A stretch of DNA of 64,000 nt, from assembly GCA_025331565.1 (NCBI GenBank), contig JAFREQ010000042.1, forward strand, positions 4,494,501 through 4,558,500, read 5' to 3'. Numbering within the stretch: the first letter of the stretch is position 1; every line of letters begins with the position of its first letter. Origin of the DNA: Holacanthus passer (Eukaryota > Chordata > Actinopteri > Pomacanthidae). The position numbers and the translations under genes are program-made. This document shows, one piece after another, positions 1 to 15,065 of this stretch. The notes under the pieces were generated by a model. That model worked only from the letters and a program-made list of their open reading frames with translations. It had not been told where the DNA came from and searched no databases.

Positions 1-1659
1 GACAGCGAGAGGCTTCTTGACCCGCTCTCAGTCAGAAATGATGCTGGACGACTGACAGGTTCTCCCAGCTCCTTCTGACAGAACCAATCAGTGCATCTAC
101 GTCTACAGACGGGTGGAGTCGGGGTCGGAGGGGAGCGGCGTGGGGCTGAGTCTAACACCTGGGGACGAATAATCACAACCAGAGTCCAGGAGGAATAAAG
201 CTGCGTGCAGCTGTAGTCACAGGGGTTTTACTGTCGTTGCCGGTGATGATATCAAAGCCATTTCAATGTGTTAGATACAGAACAGTATGTGGGCTGTCTG
301 TGACAAACACACAGGTGAAGAGGGAACGATACGCCTTGTTTGAAGACAAGAAAATAAAAGGTTTTAGCTTTCCAGTCACGGTGGAAAAAGAACTGGCAGA
401 TAAACTCGAGCGAGATCTGATGAGGTACTAACAGTTTGAGCAAATGAAACCTCTTAAACTCTACAGGAAGATAAATTCTCCTCTCATCACGGGTGCCAGA
501 AAGTTTAGTTTTTACAGATTCATCCTTCAGCACCCTGTGTGCATCCTTCAGACTTTACACTTAATAAACCTCATATGTGTTTGATAATCATTACATTTGC
601 TCTTGGAGGTGAGCTTAGTCACGTCTCGTTCATTTCATACATTCTAGTCTCTCTCAGCCAGAAATTCTTGCAGGAGATTTTACTGTCCGCACGACTAATA
701 AAGCAAATTATGTAGAAAAAAACTGAGCTAATTCTCCACAAACCAAAAATTGTTTAGAAGCTTAGAGTCCAATTACAAGGTGATTTTTGGAATGAGACTA
801 AAGGATTAACATATGACTGAGGCAAATGTGATTTAAAAGTTAGAAAACACAATTTACAGGAGACTTTTTGGGAAACTTGTTTCAGCTTTTAAACTTGTTT
901 TAGCTTGTAAAAGTAAAACCTTGTGGGTGTGAATCGATCATACAGTCGATCAACATGCAGGTCTGCAAATAAATGCTCTAAGATGCATTGTGTTGTTCAT
1001 GTTAGGCTGCAAAGTAGAGCTCCAGTAATTAGTTGATGCTACAATTTTAATCTGCAGATATTTTGACTTGACTGATTTAATTAGGATTTTAGCCAATTTT
1101 CAAGCAAACAGGCCAACATTTGCTGGTCCCAGCTTCTCAAAATGTAAATGTAAAGCTATCAAAATAAATCATCTGGATTGTGTTTTTGACTATTTTCAGA
1201 CAGAACGATTAATCAAGACAACAATTTGCTTATGATTACTTTCTATGTTTAATTAAATATTCTTGTAGTAAAAGGTGACGTCTTCAAAACAGCTTCCTTT
1301 GTCTGATTAACAATCCAAACACATAAATATATTCAATTAATTATTACTTTTTTCTCATAAAACTGAGAAACTGTTAATGATCAATCACCTAATTGTTTCA
1401 GCCTGACTGCAAACATTTTGACTCCATGGTATTTTAATTGCCAAAGTTGAATATGAGAGAAAAATAAGTTGAAAATAATAATTAAACTGGAGCTTCAGGG
1501 AGATAAAGGAGCCGCTGAGTTCCCACCTTTAAAAGTCCTCAGGTTGACTCCATTAAACTTTGACATGATTCCTCATTAAATAAAATGAGAGGAGAGGTTG
1601 AGCCTGAGTCTGGCACCTGGATTAACGGTCTGGAGGAAGGATTAAGTGAGGAGTGTTAC
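1..1659 (-). other. cacnb1: cacnb1 intron 2 (partial, no exon seen)
   Basis: This stretch follows the exon 2 donor on the minus strand and runs off the left edge. The next expected coding segment, which leads into the SH3 domain, was looked for in minus-strand translation and not found, so it probably lies outside the window. The stretch contains AT-rich sequence and a degenerate dispersed repeat (about 1014-1412). I see no RNA gene in it. Confidence 0.6.
1014..1412. repeat. Degenerate MITE-like dispersed repeat, rearranged copy
   Basis: The left end (AGAGCTCCAGTAATTAG) and right end (CTAATTGTTTCAGCC) are near-inverted copies of each other and match the ends of the repeat family also seen at 2897, 4258, 17332 and 62935. 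Inside, the left half reads in minus orientation (CAGCTTCTCAAAATGTAAA) and the right half in plus orientation (GGTGACGTCTTCAAAACAG), so the copy appears rearranged or is two fragments side by side. I infer a non-autonomous DNA-transposon-like family; I do not assign a library name. Confidence 0.4.
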
Positions 1660-4600
1660 CTGTCGGACAAAGCTGTTGGAGGTGGTGTCAGAGGAGGTGC
1701 TTCCATCCGAGCGCTTAAATCGGCTCTTCCTCTTGGCGTACTTTCCCTGAGAGCGGAGAGGTGGGAGGGCAGCGGAGAGGAGGATGAGGAAGGAGAGAGA
1801 AAAACACAGAAAGTTTAATTGTGCTGCTCCGTAATAACTTATCCTGACATATCCTGCGGAAAACCTTGTTTCCGCCAGGCTGGACGGCCATTAACATTTG
1901 GCACAGAGTTTGTAAAAGCTTCTGAATATGATCAGGCGCTCAGATGGAACCAGAGATAAAGCTGCAAGAGTCCCAGACTGGAGAGGAGGTCAAACAGCGT
2001 CTCCATGAACAACCTTCATTACTTGTCATTTTTCATGTTCTGATGCAAACTGGGACCTTGTAATCTGATTGGCAGACCCCTGGCAAATGCTCTATCCGGG
2101 TTGGGCAGAGGCCGCACATTTCATTACGAGCCCACCCTGCCCACATTTCCATGGATACGCAATGCCGACTAATCGCATTTGCTGGCGATCAGGAGACGGT
2201 GGCTCGTTGTTCTTCCAGCACGACAAAGAGAACTGCTGGTTAAAGTAAACACAGATGAACATACAGAACGTGTCCATGAGCCCAGACACACCTGTGCATC
2301 CATGCTTATCTGAAGGGGGTATAGCTCAGTGGTAGAGCATTTGACTGCAGATCAAGAGGTCTCCGGTTCAAATCCGGATGCCCCCTGACTTTTCTCTCAC
2401 ATCTGGAGCCGCCACCTAAAAGCCAATGATTCGAGTCAGGGGTCGACCCCAAGTTGACTCACAGTTTATCAGTCGAATCAGTGCACCTTGGTTTTAGCTG
2501 CGTCACCGTACTCAGAGAAATGCAACATGACCGCCTGCAAACTTTACAAACCCAGTCCCAAAATCCCGTCGTGAGGCCGGCGGCTCGACTCGGGTCTGTT
2601 GGCTGCTCCGCTGATGACTGTGGAGTCAGCGAAACCACTTTTGAACCAGATGGTGGTGCAACCTCCTCTGCTGCCGTCAGCTGTGCCAAATCTGATTCGA
2701 CTGACAAAATACAGCCCGAGTCATTTCTTATGTTCCAGTAGAGGAAGCTTTAAGCAGCACACATTAAAAGACTGAGCTGGTGCTTTTGCTTTATTGCGTT
2801 CACCACAGATCACTCAGCTGACTACATTCAAAAACATAACATTTTTCATGCTGTGTTTCTTTGCTTCCTCCTTCCAGACAGACGCTGTTTTCTTCAGGGC
2901 TGCAACTAACACTTATTTATATTCTCAATTCATCTGCTTGATTGTTTAGTCAATAAAATATCAGGAAAAAGCAAAAACATAGAATAAAAATGACAGTTTC
3001 CCAGAGCACAAGGTGACATCTTTAAACAGCTTGTTTTGTCCAACCAGATGTCCACAACGCAAAGATATTTCATTTCAAGTGATATAAACAGAAAAGAGAA
3101 GCAATTTTTGACCATGGAAGATTTTCTATCTCGATCAACTGGATCACCACATATTGATAATGTATCATAACTTTGTCCTAAAGAAACCATTTGATTAGGT
3201 CAGATTTCATCACATTAGATGTTTAACATGATGGATGACATATCTTCTGTAAATTTAAAATTCATTGCAAATTGAATTTCATATTATACTGAAAAGGGCT
3301 GGATATCAAATCTTCTGAATCTGTTTTTGAACACTCAATGAAATGTGTCTTTATCAAAAACTGTCAGGTATCAAAAGTTGTCACTGAAAGTCTGGGCAGA
3401 TGACAGAGGACCTCAACTGCTCAGACACACACTTGCTTATAACAAACCAACAGGGCCACAATCCTACACACATACAGATTTTGTACACCTATGTAAACAC
3501 TGAACAACCAATCAGCTGCTTCCAACCTGTCCGAATGTCTGTTCTTTGATCAGCAGGAGATCCAGTGACAGGTGAGCCACTCGTGATCCCTCCTCCACTC
3601 CGTGTTTTGTTATCACCGTCACGTCACGTCAGATGAGCGACGCCGTCCTGTTCGCCTTTAAACAAACACGACCTGTTACACCAGCGCCAACTGGTGTGAA
3701 CATGAAAACACAGCGGCCGAGAGGTTTCCAGTGTGAACAGATAAAAGACAAAAGCACATCTGTTGTACGCTCTTCTCCAGAAAAAAAAAATGGAGCTCAG
3801 GAATTCATTTGAATTTATTTTCAACCTCCTGTAGAGCAGAAATATCCAGCCCTGAGTGCTACACCTGATTCACTGCTGATGGACGGGATGAGAGGAAGAG
3901 ACAGCCAACAACAACAACTGCGATACCGAGGTTACTGGATTTTCATACTGACGTTAAACTTGAGTTGATGATTCATGAGAAAAGATGTAACTTGGGGCTT
4001 AAATGAGACTTGTGTAATAAAAAAATAGAGGACGGTATCGCAGCTGGCAAATGTTTCCTCCTACACTGACTGAAAAAGTTTTCAAAGAATCATGACTTTT
4101 TTAGAAAATGCTGCGTGTGCACTGATGACCAGGCACAAACACTAAGATGTTGTTTATCCTCAAGAAACTTTAAAGAAAAATTCATACTTTTTGTCATAAT
4201 TTCCTGAGTAACATTTTTGACCTCATACTGTAAATCAGGATTTATTTTCTAGCAGGCTTTTATTGTCGATTTAGCGATTAATCTGTTGATTAATCATTTA
4301 ATCTACAAAATGAAGAAAATTGTGAAAAATGCTCATCACAATTTTTCAGAGCCCAAAGTGACATCTTCAAATTGCTTCTTGTGTCCAACCAACTGTCCAA
4401 TTCCTTCATTTATTATTGTAAATGACACATAAAAAAAAGCACAAACTCTCACATTTAAGAAGCTGGAACCAGGAAATCTTTGACTGATCATCAAAATATC
4501 TGCTGATTAGTTTTCTTTTGAGAGACTAATCAAGTAATCGACTAATCATTGCAGCTGTACCATCTAGATAATAACATCTGATCACAGGCTTTTGCCTTCA

Positions 4601-6168
4601 CACCTGATACTAATAATCATGTGTTTTTTCAAGGGTTGCTCAGAACAGCAGGCAGAGGTGCAGCTGGGTGTCTATCTGTCCACCGGTTGGATGGATTTTC
4701 TTCCTAAAATCACAGTCACGCGCCCGCATGTCCACTGAAATGGTTTCCCCTGAATGTAATCATCCCTCCAGCTCAAACTGCCCATGAAGAGATCTCCTCT
4801 GATGTGCTTTCAGTGTAAGTGACGGGGGACCAGATCCACAGCGCTTTGTGCAAAAATGTATTAAACCATTTATCTGAAGCTGAAATGAGGCTTCAGTCGT
4901 CTGAGTGAGACAGATCAAGAGGGTATCTTCCAAAGCTGAGCCTTTTCAGTTCAAAAATCCCTGCTTTTGTGACTGTCTCTCCATCGCAGCTCAACAGGTA
5001 AGAACAGAAACACAAAGAGGGAATTTCACACTAAAATGACCATAACTTCAGAAGATAGCCACTTCATTTGACTAACTCACACTGTTGAAGCCTCATCTAA
5101 GCTGTGGATTTGGTCTGAGATCTGATCTCACGTGAACTAGTCCTCCATCAGGTTTGGACAAGCCAATCTCATCACAATCCATTCTGCTGCACAGAGACTT
5201 GCATTCACTATCTTTGGCTTTATCCAAATACAGATCTCATGGTAATACCAGGTGTAATTGCTCAGATCTGTGTGTGCAACACGACCAGACAATCAAACAG
5301 GTCATAAATAAATCAGTTCAGCTGTAGAATGGGAACACACTCCAGCTACACAGATATTATCCACCGCAGTGTAAAATGAAGGATATTAGGTCAAAGTTCA
5401 ACCAGGATGTATCTCTGCAAAACCTGAATGTTGACAAGTCATCATCAAATCTGTTTTCATCTGCAATGAAGTGACTTAGATAACACGATTCCACTGTGGA
5501 CGTGTGCCCTGCTGGAGATGTTGCTGTGTCACCAGATCCCAACAGTTAAAACCGACAAATAAAATGTTACTGTCAATGTTACTGAGGCAAACTGTGCTGT
5601 CACGAGCTCACAATCACATTTAACGTGACGGGCGTACGTGCAGGTCGGCGTGTGATAAGAGGAGCCTCCACGATCGGAGCCGCGATGGGGCGAGTTCCTG
5701 TCAGCAAAGGGCACGGAAATGCCAGAGGAAGTGAGGAGGGAAGGCTTCCTGTTGGTAAACATCCTCCCAGATTAACTGTGTAATTAAAGAGGGTGTTGTG
5801 TGTGGAGGGCGGCGGGTGGAGGGTGGAGGGTGGTGGGTGGAGGTAGGAGGGCGGCTGGGTGCATGACATCACGACTCTAAACCACGTGAGGCTCTTCCAC
5901 CCTGAATCCTGCTCTGACATCCACACAGATCTGTGATCTGACTTCGGTCAACAGACACAGATCTTTAATCTGAGCGACCCTCAGGCGCCGGATCTGGATC
6001 AGCTCTCGGCCCGTGCTTCATTTCTTCTTCTGTGGTGCTGCGTGGAAAACCATCTTCTTCAGGATATTAGAAATGTTGCTTGTCTCTCCACTGCACAGTT
6101 ATAAATACATACACCAGCATGACCCGCTGCAGGTCTGCATGAACTTTATATCTAATTAATCAGAGGTC

Positions 6169-6199
<31 letters not shown>

Positions 6200-7342
6200 A
6201 ACACACACACATTCCCCGCTGCCTGGCACAAGGAGGGGGGTCCATCTGTTTCTCACCACAGCCTCGCAGCAGATAAAGATCTGACTTCTAAAAAAAGCCA
6301 GGACGAGGTGAGATGGCGAGAGCAGGATGGAGATGGTGGGACATTCAAAGAGGATGGAGAAGGAAGCAGGAGGTCTGAGGGGGAAGAGAGCGATGAGGAG
6401 GAGTGGGAGGAAAGAGGAGAGAGCAGGACTTGGCATGGTTTGAAGCGTTGGTTGTCTGTGCTGAGGTGTTTTTTTTTTTTTTTTTCCTCCAGAGAGACAA
6501 TGACTGAGCTCAGCGTGGGTGTGTTTGTTCTAGATATTCTCATCAATTTTTTTTTTTTCATCCATTTAAACTGTTATGACTAAACATGCCCACGACATCA
6601 TGTCACTTCCTAAAAGCCACGAGCCTATTTGTAGCTGTGAGGAGAGTGACACCAGCCAAAGTTGAAGGATAAAATTATAAATGAAGGACAAGTTCACCAA
6701 GTTCTGGAGGAGGAAGATTTTCTATGAACACATTCGATGTCAGATGCAAGAAACTAGAAAACCCAAATTGACAAACAGGCTTTTTGTTGATTCGTGCAAA
6801 TGCAAATAAAACCCTGTTTCCTGCAGCTGAGCTGATCAACACAGAGCAACGTCCCCTTGGTTAATTACTGATTAATTAAACACAGGCGTGGTTTTCATGA
6901 GCAGACAAGCATTAAAAACAAGCCTTACATCACATCCTCACATATGATGACACACACATTTATAGACTATACAAAAGGACAAAGGATGAAATTATAAATC
7001 AAAAAACATCAAAACAGCAGCTATAATATATTTTTGCTTTCTTTAAATTAAATAGAAACCGAGCTTGAATCAATGCATAGATGGGAAATGAGGCGACTTC
7101 ATCGCAGAACAACCTGTTAATCACCACAAGTGAAGCGGATTCACTATAATAATAATTTTTTTTAAAAAAGCCTTTAAAAAATAAAAGCACGACACTTGAT
7201 GCAGCATTTTTGATATTCCTCTGATAATGTTGCTGTTCTTCCTTCCTCTCACCTGTGTGTGTGGATGATGGTCGAACATGTCCATTTGGATCTCCTGTGT
7301 TGAGGTCGAAGGCGTCCTGGACATACTACTTTTCTGTACCAT
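1660..7342 (-). CDS. cacnb1: Voltage-gated calcium channel beta-1 subunit, 5' part (exons 1-2)
   Basis: Two coding exons of the cytosolic Cav beta-1 subunit, which traffics and gates Cav alpha-1 channels and in skeletal muscle supports excitation-contraction coupling. Exon 1 (7342 down to 7253) encodes residues 1-30, beginning MVQKSSMSR and ending HHPHTQ, followed by a GTGAGA donor. Exon 2 (1746 down to 1660) encodes residues 31-59, GKYAKRKSRFKRSDGSTSSD then TTSNSFVRQ. It is preceded by a pyrimidine tract with CAG and followed by GTAACA. Both junctions are phase 0, and the joined sequence matches the remembered mammalian CACNB1 N-terminus almost residue for residue, including the family signature FKRSDGSTSSDTTSNSFVRQ. 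The SH3 and guanylate-kinase-like domains lie beyond the left edge, so the gene is truncated by the window and not broken. The +4 G favours this ATG. The plus-strand tRNA-Cys at 2315 sits in intron 1, and rpl19 lies head-to-head about 5 kb away. Confidence 0.93.
2315..2386 (+). tRNA. trnC-GCA: tRNA-Cys (anticodon GCA), copy 1
   Basis: A 72-nt cloverleaf. The acceptor stem pairs GGGGGTA with TGCCCCC, the D-arm is GCTCAGTGGTAGAGC, the anticodon loop carries GCA at 2347-2349, and the T-arm is TCCGG-TTCAAAT-CCGGA. CCA is not encoded, as usual in eukaryotes. Box A-like (TAGCTCAGTGG) and box B-like (GGTTCAAATCC) internal promoters are intact. A TTTT run (2390-2393) four bases after the gene is a proper Pol III terminator; among the five copies this is the only one with so close a terminator. 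The gene lies antisense within cacnb1 intron 1. Confidence 0.95.
2897..3165 (+). repeat. MITE-like dispersed repeat, copy 2
   Basis: It begins AGGGCTGCAACTAACAC, then CAATAAAATATCAGGAAAA, then AGGTGACATCTTTAAACAG and TTTTGTCCAACCAGATGTCC. This order of blocks is shared with the copies at 4258, 17332 and 62935. The start is close to the inverse of the right end of the 4258 copy (ATCATTGCAGCTGT), which suggests terminal inverted repeats. The 3' end is eroded. Confidence 0.55.
4258..4558 (+). repeat. MITE-like dispersed repeat, copy 3
   Basis: It contains CGATTAATCTGTTGATTAATC, the AAGTGACATCTTCAAATTG block, TGTCCAACCAACTGTCC, CATTTAAGAAGCTGGAACCA and the right terminus CGACTAATCATTGCAGCTGT. 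These blocks occur in the same order in the other copies. It is the best preserved copy in the window. No open reading frame is present. Confidence 0.6.
6169..6211. repeat. (CA)n microsatellite, interrupted
   Basis: An alternating CA tract interrupted twice by CAAA units, inside cacnb1 intron 1. Confidence 0.9.
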
Positions 7343-7495
7343 TGATTTAACTTTTCACAATCTATTCGCAGCTCTCAGTTTGTTCATGAACGTGTTCGCA
7401 GGCTCATCTTCTTCTTTTTCTCTTTCTTTTTTTTTTTCTTTCTTCTTTTCTTGCTTTCTGCTGGACCTGCTCATATAAAGGGAACAGCTGCCTCC
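7343..7495 (-). promoter_or_regulatory. cacnb1: Probable cacnb1 5'UTR and core promoter with muscle-type E-box
   Basis: Reading the minus strand toward the ATG at 7342, there is an E-box CAGCTG (7490-7485), then a TATA-like TTTATATG about 10 bases further (7479-7472), then a purine-rich leader of about 100 bases. This spacing would put transcription start near 7445. CAGCTG is the preferred site of MyoD-family factors, which fits the skeletal-muscle role of beta-1, but the link is inference and no start site is directly shown. Confidence 0.4.
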
Positions 7496-7579
7496 CTGCA
7501 GCCTGGAGAGAAACAAACTGGCGCACCAGGTTTTTACACCACGGTCGAGACGCACGCTCACATCCGGTCCCTGCTTTCA

Positions 7580-10500
7580 AAATAAGAGAAAATTAATGCG
7601 GCAACTAGAAGGATGAGATTAATTTGTTTTATAATGTGTATTATATTATACTTTTGATATTTTGCTTCTTGATGGGAAAGCCATAGAAGCCATAGCTCAT
7701 TTCTTTTTTTTTCCACAAAAATAAATAAATAGGCTGATGTTTTCTCTGTAGTTATTTTGAGATAAACTATATTAAAAAATCAAAACTGATATATAATATA
7801 TTATAATATAACACATAGTTCTACTAATAATAATAATGATATAATAATAATAAGCAGAATACACTACATTGTGTCTTGATAATAATACCAACAACTCAAC
7901 AATAATTACATAAATGAATTATTCTGGGCTACACTGGTAGATCTGATGGTACCATATTACCTTTAATTTAACATTTGTCTAATCTCTTTATATGTTATCA
8001 ATAGTCAATTTGTCACTTATTTATTATGCACACACATTGTGGGCACCATATGTGTATTGCTATTGCTTGTAATTTGAGTTTGAGTTCAATTGCTCTTGTA
8101 TAGTTTCCGATTAATTCTGTTTTTATTTTTATTTTGCGTACTTACAATTTTTATTTTTTAAGTATCCCTGTTTATCTATACTTATTTTTGTCTTTGTTCG
8201 GTTGTAACCAAACCAATTTCCCCTCTTATTCTTATTTGACCTATGCCTCGTTTTTTTACTTATCATATAGCATATGCCATCATACATTATATATTATATA
8301 TAAGTTGTGACACCTATTGCTAATGAATACTAATGGAAATATTAGTCTTAATAGTATTAATTCAAAAAGTAAAAGTAGTGTAGGTTCAAACTGAGGCTTT
8401 TCTCCTGACACACATGATTTTATTTTGAAGGCAGCTTCCTGTCACTGCTCTGTCTTCCTCTGTCTGTCTTGACCTGCTTTCTGTCTCCTGTGTGTCTCCA
8501 CAGACTCCAGCTGGGAGTCGAGGTCCACGCCCCGCTGAACAGACCCCACCTTCACTTGTGGATGGATGAGGAACAACAGAGATGAGCTGTGATGGAGGCT
8601 GAGGACACACTGTCAGAGACTGGTCCCACAGTGGGAGCTGCACTGGGGCCCAAACATGCCAGGAACATTAGGTACTCACAGTTTGAGGCCCCTGACTGAA
8701 TTAGTGTCAGGGGCCACAGATTTTCAAGCATCACTTTTACTATTAACAATAATCATAATGCATTGAAAGTTAAATATGGATAAAACAGTAGGAATGTCTC
8801 TGTGCACATAAAACAGATTTAAAAATTAAAAGATTTAAATATTTGTTAATGATACCTGTGATGGTTTGTGACGTGTCCAAAATATCAGTAGCTAATGACA
8901 CAAAAAGCCAAATGTAGATACAGAGCATGGTATAAAAAAAAATAAAATAAAATAAAAGATTAAAAAACAACAGGCTTCATCCTGAACCATGTATTTTATT
9001 TTATGTAAAATCTTAATTTGAAAAGAAGCTGTCCGATAAAACTGCAGTATATTGCTTTGAATTGTGGTGAAGTAGAAGTATAATGTAGCTTAAAATGGAA
9101 ATACTTCAGTAAAGTACTGTGCAGGTGCCTCAAATTGTAGTTAAGTAGTAAAAGTAAATTTCCGCCACTCGATGCTAGAAAACTTTATAAATGTCTGTAA
9201 AAAAGTTAAATGCTGAGGTCACACGTCACAGATGACGTTATACTGACTGAGTAATCCTGAATAAACAAAGGGAAGATTCATCCACCTCCACCTCTCACAG
9301 AAAATCACCCTGAGAGGAAAATGATCTCCGTCACCGTTACAGTTTGTGGTGAACTCTGAAACCTGTGACGTGGCGATCGGAGCTGATGGCGTTGGATTAA
9401 ACACCCACCAGTCCATCCTCTGTGGCTGCGGCTCGGGCTTCGGCTGAGGCGGTGACGTCAGCAGGATGAAGCCCTGATGGCTCTTCAAAGCAGAGAAACA
9501 GAAGCATGTCGGGCTTTCAGACGACGGCGATGGTTGTGTCCCTGCAGCTGCTCGACGTCTTCCTCCGAGAAGGACATAATGTGCAGCAGGAGGACACAGA
9601 GGTTCAGGTCGTCCTCGGGTCAATCACTTGTCTTTCATCCAAAGGAACTGAGCGGACGGTCAGTGATTCAGCTGTTATCTTCAGTTTACATTCACATCTG
9701 TGGCATTTAGATCAAGCTCTTCTTTGAAAGAACATTCGGGGCGACAACAACAGCAGAATAAAGTCAAGTTTTGGAATATTAATAAGAGAAGAAATACAAA
9801 GTTCAACTCTAGATATTAAATATGCCTCCTTGTCTTATTCATTCAGTCTTATATCTGTCTTATATATTTTGGCTCTTTGCTTTCTAACTGTTGTGTTTTT
9901 GTCTCCTTCTAGATGGACATGACTTGATGAGTGTTCATGTCTACTTCAACACTTTGATGAAGAGCAGCAGCACAGAACAAGCTAAAGGAAACAAAAAGTA
10001 AAATTACAATTCATCAACAAGCCATGTTTTTTTTTTATTAATTTTTAAAAATATACCGTATTTGACATGAAGGATAAACTGCAGTAGTAAATGAAAACAA
10101 GTGAATATGTGAAATGGTGGATAAGAAGTGCTTAAAGATTAAGGAGTATCACAGTTTCATTTGTTACAACACACCTTTCACACACATTCATTCACTAATC
10201 AATTTTAAGATTTATTCCAAATTGAAAGAACTGATTTTAGCTCCTTTGCCCTGACAGTGCTAATCAGCTGCTGTGTTGCAAATAAGAAATGTTAAAAGTC
10301 TGTCAAGGAAGGACAATTTTCCTCTGTCTGCACAGCAAACATTTAGCCAGACTGTTGTACTGTTTGTATCAATTTGCAGTTTCTCTATTATATTGAATGT
10401 GTTTCCTGGTTACGACTGGATTTAAGAGTATTTTGCTCAAGTGTTGCACATGTAAACATCATATCCTGGTTTTGAGAAACCTGGATATGCCTGCTGGAGT

Positions 10501-12380
10501 GCTCTGAGAGAAACTAGGATCCTGTAGCTTGTAACACCTTCTTCTGGTTTCTGATCATCCTCTGTTGGTGCAGAAGTGAGTGATCTGGGAAGTAAGACAC
10601 TGACAAGTTTCTCACGTAAACATGATAACAGCAAAACAGAGACAAGACTAAAAAACAGGATACTAATGTGCGTGTAAAAACACTCGTTGTGAGGACGTCT
10701 TATTGGATTCTAATGGAGAATTAGATTGTTATCAAACCACAGAGATATGAAATAAAAGTGTAAAATATTTAGAAAAGGCATCCTGATGCAGACACATTCG
10801 TGAGCCTCCTCCGAGCATTCAGTCCAACATCCTTCAGGTTGGAACATTAGTGCTCACTTCCTGGACGACGCGTTCCTGTGCAGAGACGAGAGCAGTATCT
10901 GTTTATCTGCTGAAGCTGTGGTAGGTGGTGATCCGGTACTTTGGGTTGTACTTTATCCGGAGCTGCTGATTTCAGTTGGTACTCTGGGTTACCTGAGGTG
11001 AAGAAGTCACACAAGAGCCCCTCATGCACCCACACGGTGAGCCTGCAGCGCTGCTATGGTGACAGGCTGCTGCTGCTGGATGCAACAGTGGGAACCATAA
11101 TAAGCAGCCAGTCGGATGGATATGTACCACTTAGCTATTTTTACATGTGTTTTCATAAGAAGCCACTCAGTGCAGTCACTTTTTGTTTTTAATAGAAGCC
11201 ACTGAAAGGCCTGAAAATGCATTTTTCTAATCTCTTAGTATGGGATCAACAGTCAAAAGGTTTTTGTTTTATTATTATTAGATTTTCCTGAAGCTGCACA
11301 TTTTCGACACCAACTTGTTTCTAGACTTGTTAATGTTCATATTGCACTGTTAATTATTTATTATGGGTGTCTTTCACACCCTTATATGCTGTTTTTCACA
11401 GTGCATCACAAACAGTTTAGACTGCATGAAGATACTTTTGTGTTTTGGTGACTCTTTTCTTCTTTCTTGTCTCTTCTTTCTTGTTGGCGATGGCAGAATA
11501 GGTTTTTATGATTGCACATTAAATGACAAACAGTCGGATGATAAAACTAAAACACACTTGGAATTAAAAGAGATACGGTGATGGGGTTTTTTTTTTGTCA
11601 GTCTCAAAGACATTTAGCATTCTTCTGTTTGATGCAGAGTATAGTTCACACAAACAATTATTTTTGAGAATAATAGAAAAATGTCAACTTTTTATTCATT
11701 TAACCGAGCTACTTATTTATGAAAGCAAAGACACAGAAATTGATAATGATAACCCCTTTAGTAGATTTAGTGAGTTTTCTAAGACCTTATTGCACTATGA
11801 TATTTTAATTTCCCTTTTAATTTTAACCCTCTTATTGAAAATAATTTGCCCCCCTTTTCTAAAGAGCAAAGGAGGCTGAATTGAAGGTTTTAAAGGCTCC
11901 AGGATTACACATGAAACTGATGAAATTACGCCTTTTAGATTAGAATTTTTAAAAAAATCCTGGTCACCCGTGTTCAAATGCAGGTTATTAAAAATGATAT
12001 AATATTCTTACATATATTATATTCTATAATTTTCTTCAGGAGTCTGCTATCAGTGGCGTTTTGGGTCTCAACACCGCCCTCATGTGTTACAACAGCAGAT
12101 TGCATCCAATTGTTACTTCACCCATAATGCATTGCAAAAACACTAGTCACTACCATTATTTTACGAGGGGGGATTCAGCGAGTTGAACGATTAAAATATA
12201 CTCAATATTGCCTTTATCTGCATCGATTTCTGTCAGATTATTCTTTAAATAAACGCCGTTACTATCACTGTGATACTGTAAGTTATAAATACTGTCCGTT
12301 GTGATCTGGACTAACAGTGATAAGTTTCGTGTTCAGAGATGGATTCTCCTCTATAATGGAAGCGTCCAGCCTGAGTCTCC
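7580..12380. other. Intergenic between divergent cacnb1 and rpl19
   Basis: About 4.8 kb without a recognisable gene. It is AT-rich with ATA/TAA low-complexity sequence around 7620-8350. It then holds a CpG-richer block around 9350-9460 that includes a perfect CRE palindrome TGACGTCA (9453-9460), followed by ordinary AT-rich sequence. Short open frames here lack splice context and resemble nothing I know. Confidence 0.6.
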
Positions 12381-12410
12381 AGCCTTCCTTTTCCTATTGA
12401 AGTAGCAGCC
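12352..12410 (+). promoter_or_regulatory. rpl19: rpl19 core promoter and 5'TOP leader
   Basis: The pyrimidine run CCTTCCTTTTCCT (12383-12395) preceded by AG is a typical 5' terminal oligopyrimidine start of vertebrate ribosomal-protein mRNAs, which puts them under mTOR/LARP1 translational control. A TATAAT-like element (12352-12357) sits 26-31 bases upstream of the presumed start at C12383. This leaves a leader of about 28 nt, the short length usual for this gene class. The start position is inferred from the motif. Confidence 0.7.
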
Positions 12411-14996
<2,586 letters not shown>

Positions 14997-15065
14997 TCTG
15001 GTTCTGTCAACTCTGCCTGACTGCCAGCTGTCAAGTGCTGACAATAAAAGTGTACATAAAGACAC
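14997..15065 (+). terminator. rpl19: rpl19 3'UTR and polyadenylation signal
   Basis: A canonical AATAAA (15043-15048) lies 47 bases after the stop codon, giving the short 3'UTR typical of ribosomal-protein mRNAs. A GT-rich stretch follows at about 15069-15095. The cleavage point is estimated. Confidence 0.85.

Larger units (their letters stand above)
1747..7252 (-). other. cacnb1: cacnb1 intron 1 (5.5 kb)
   Basis: This is the intron between coding exons 1 and 2. It holds an intact tRNA-Cys gene in antisense orientation (2315-2386), two copies of the MITE-like repeat (2897-3165 and 4258-4558), a CA microsatellite (6169-6211) and several homopurine or poly-T tracts. No further coding exon with good splice sites was recognised. 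The open frames at about 2454-2741 and 5600-5926 look like chance. Confidence 0.7.

Noticed and set aside
8501..8660. Exon-like sequence after TCTCCACAG (plus strand)
   Set aside because: Acceptor is acceptable, but no frame gives a recognisable peptide and no donor pairs with it convincingly.
9219..9623. 134-codon minus-strand frame with PQPKPEPQPQ
   Set aside because: No acceptor/donor arrangement ties it to cacnb1 and no homologue is known to me; it lies in a CpG-richer non-coding block.
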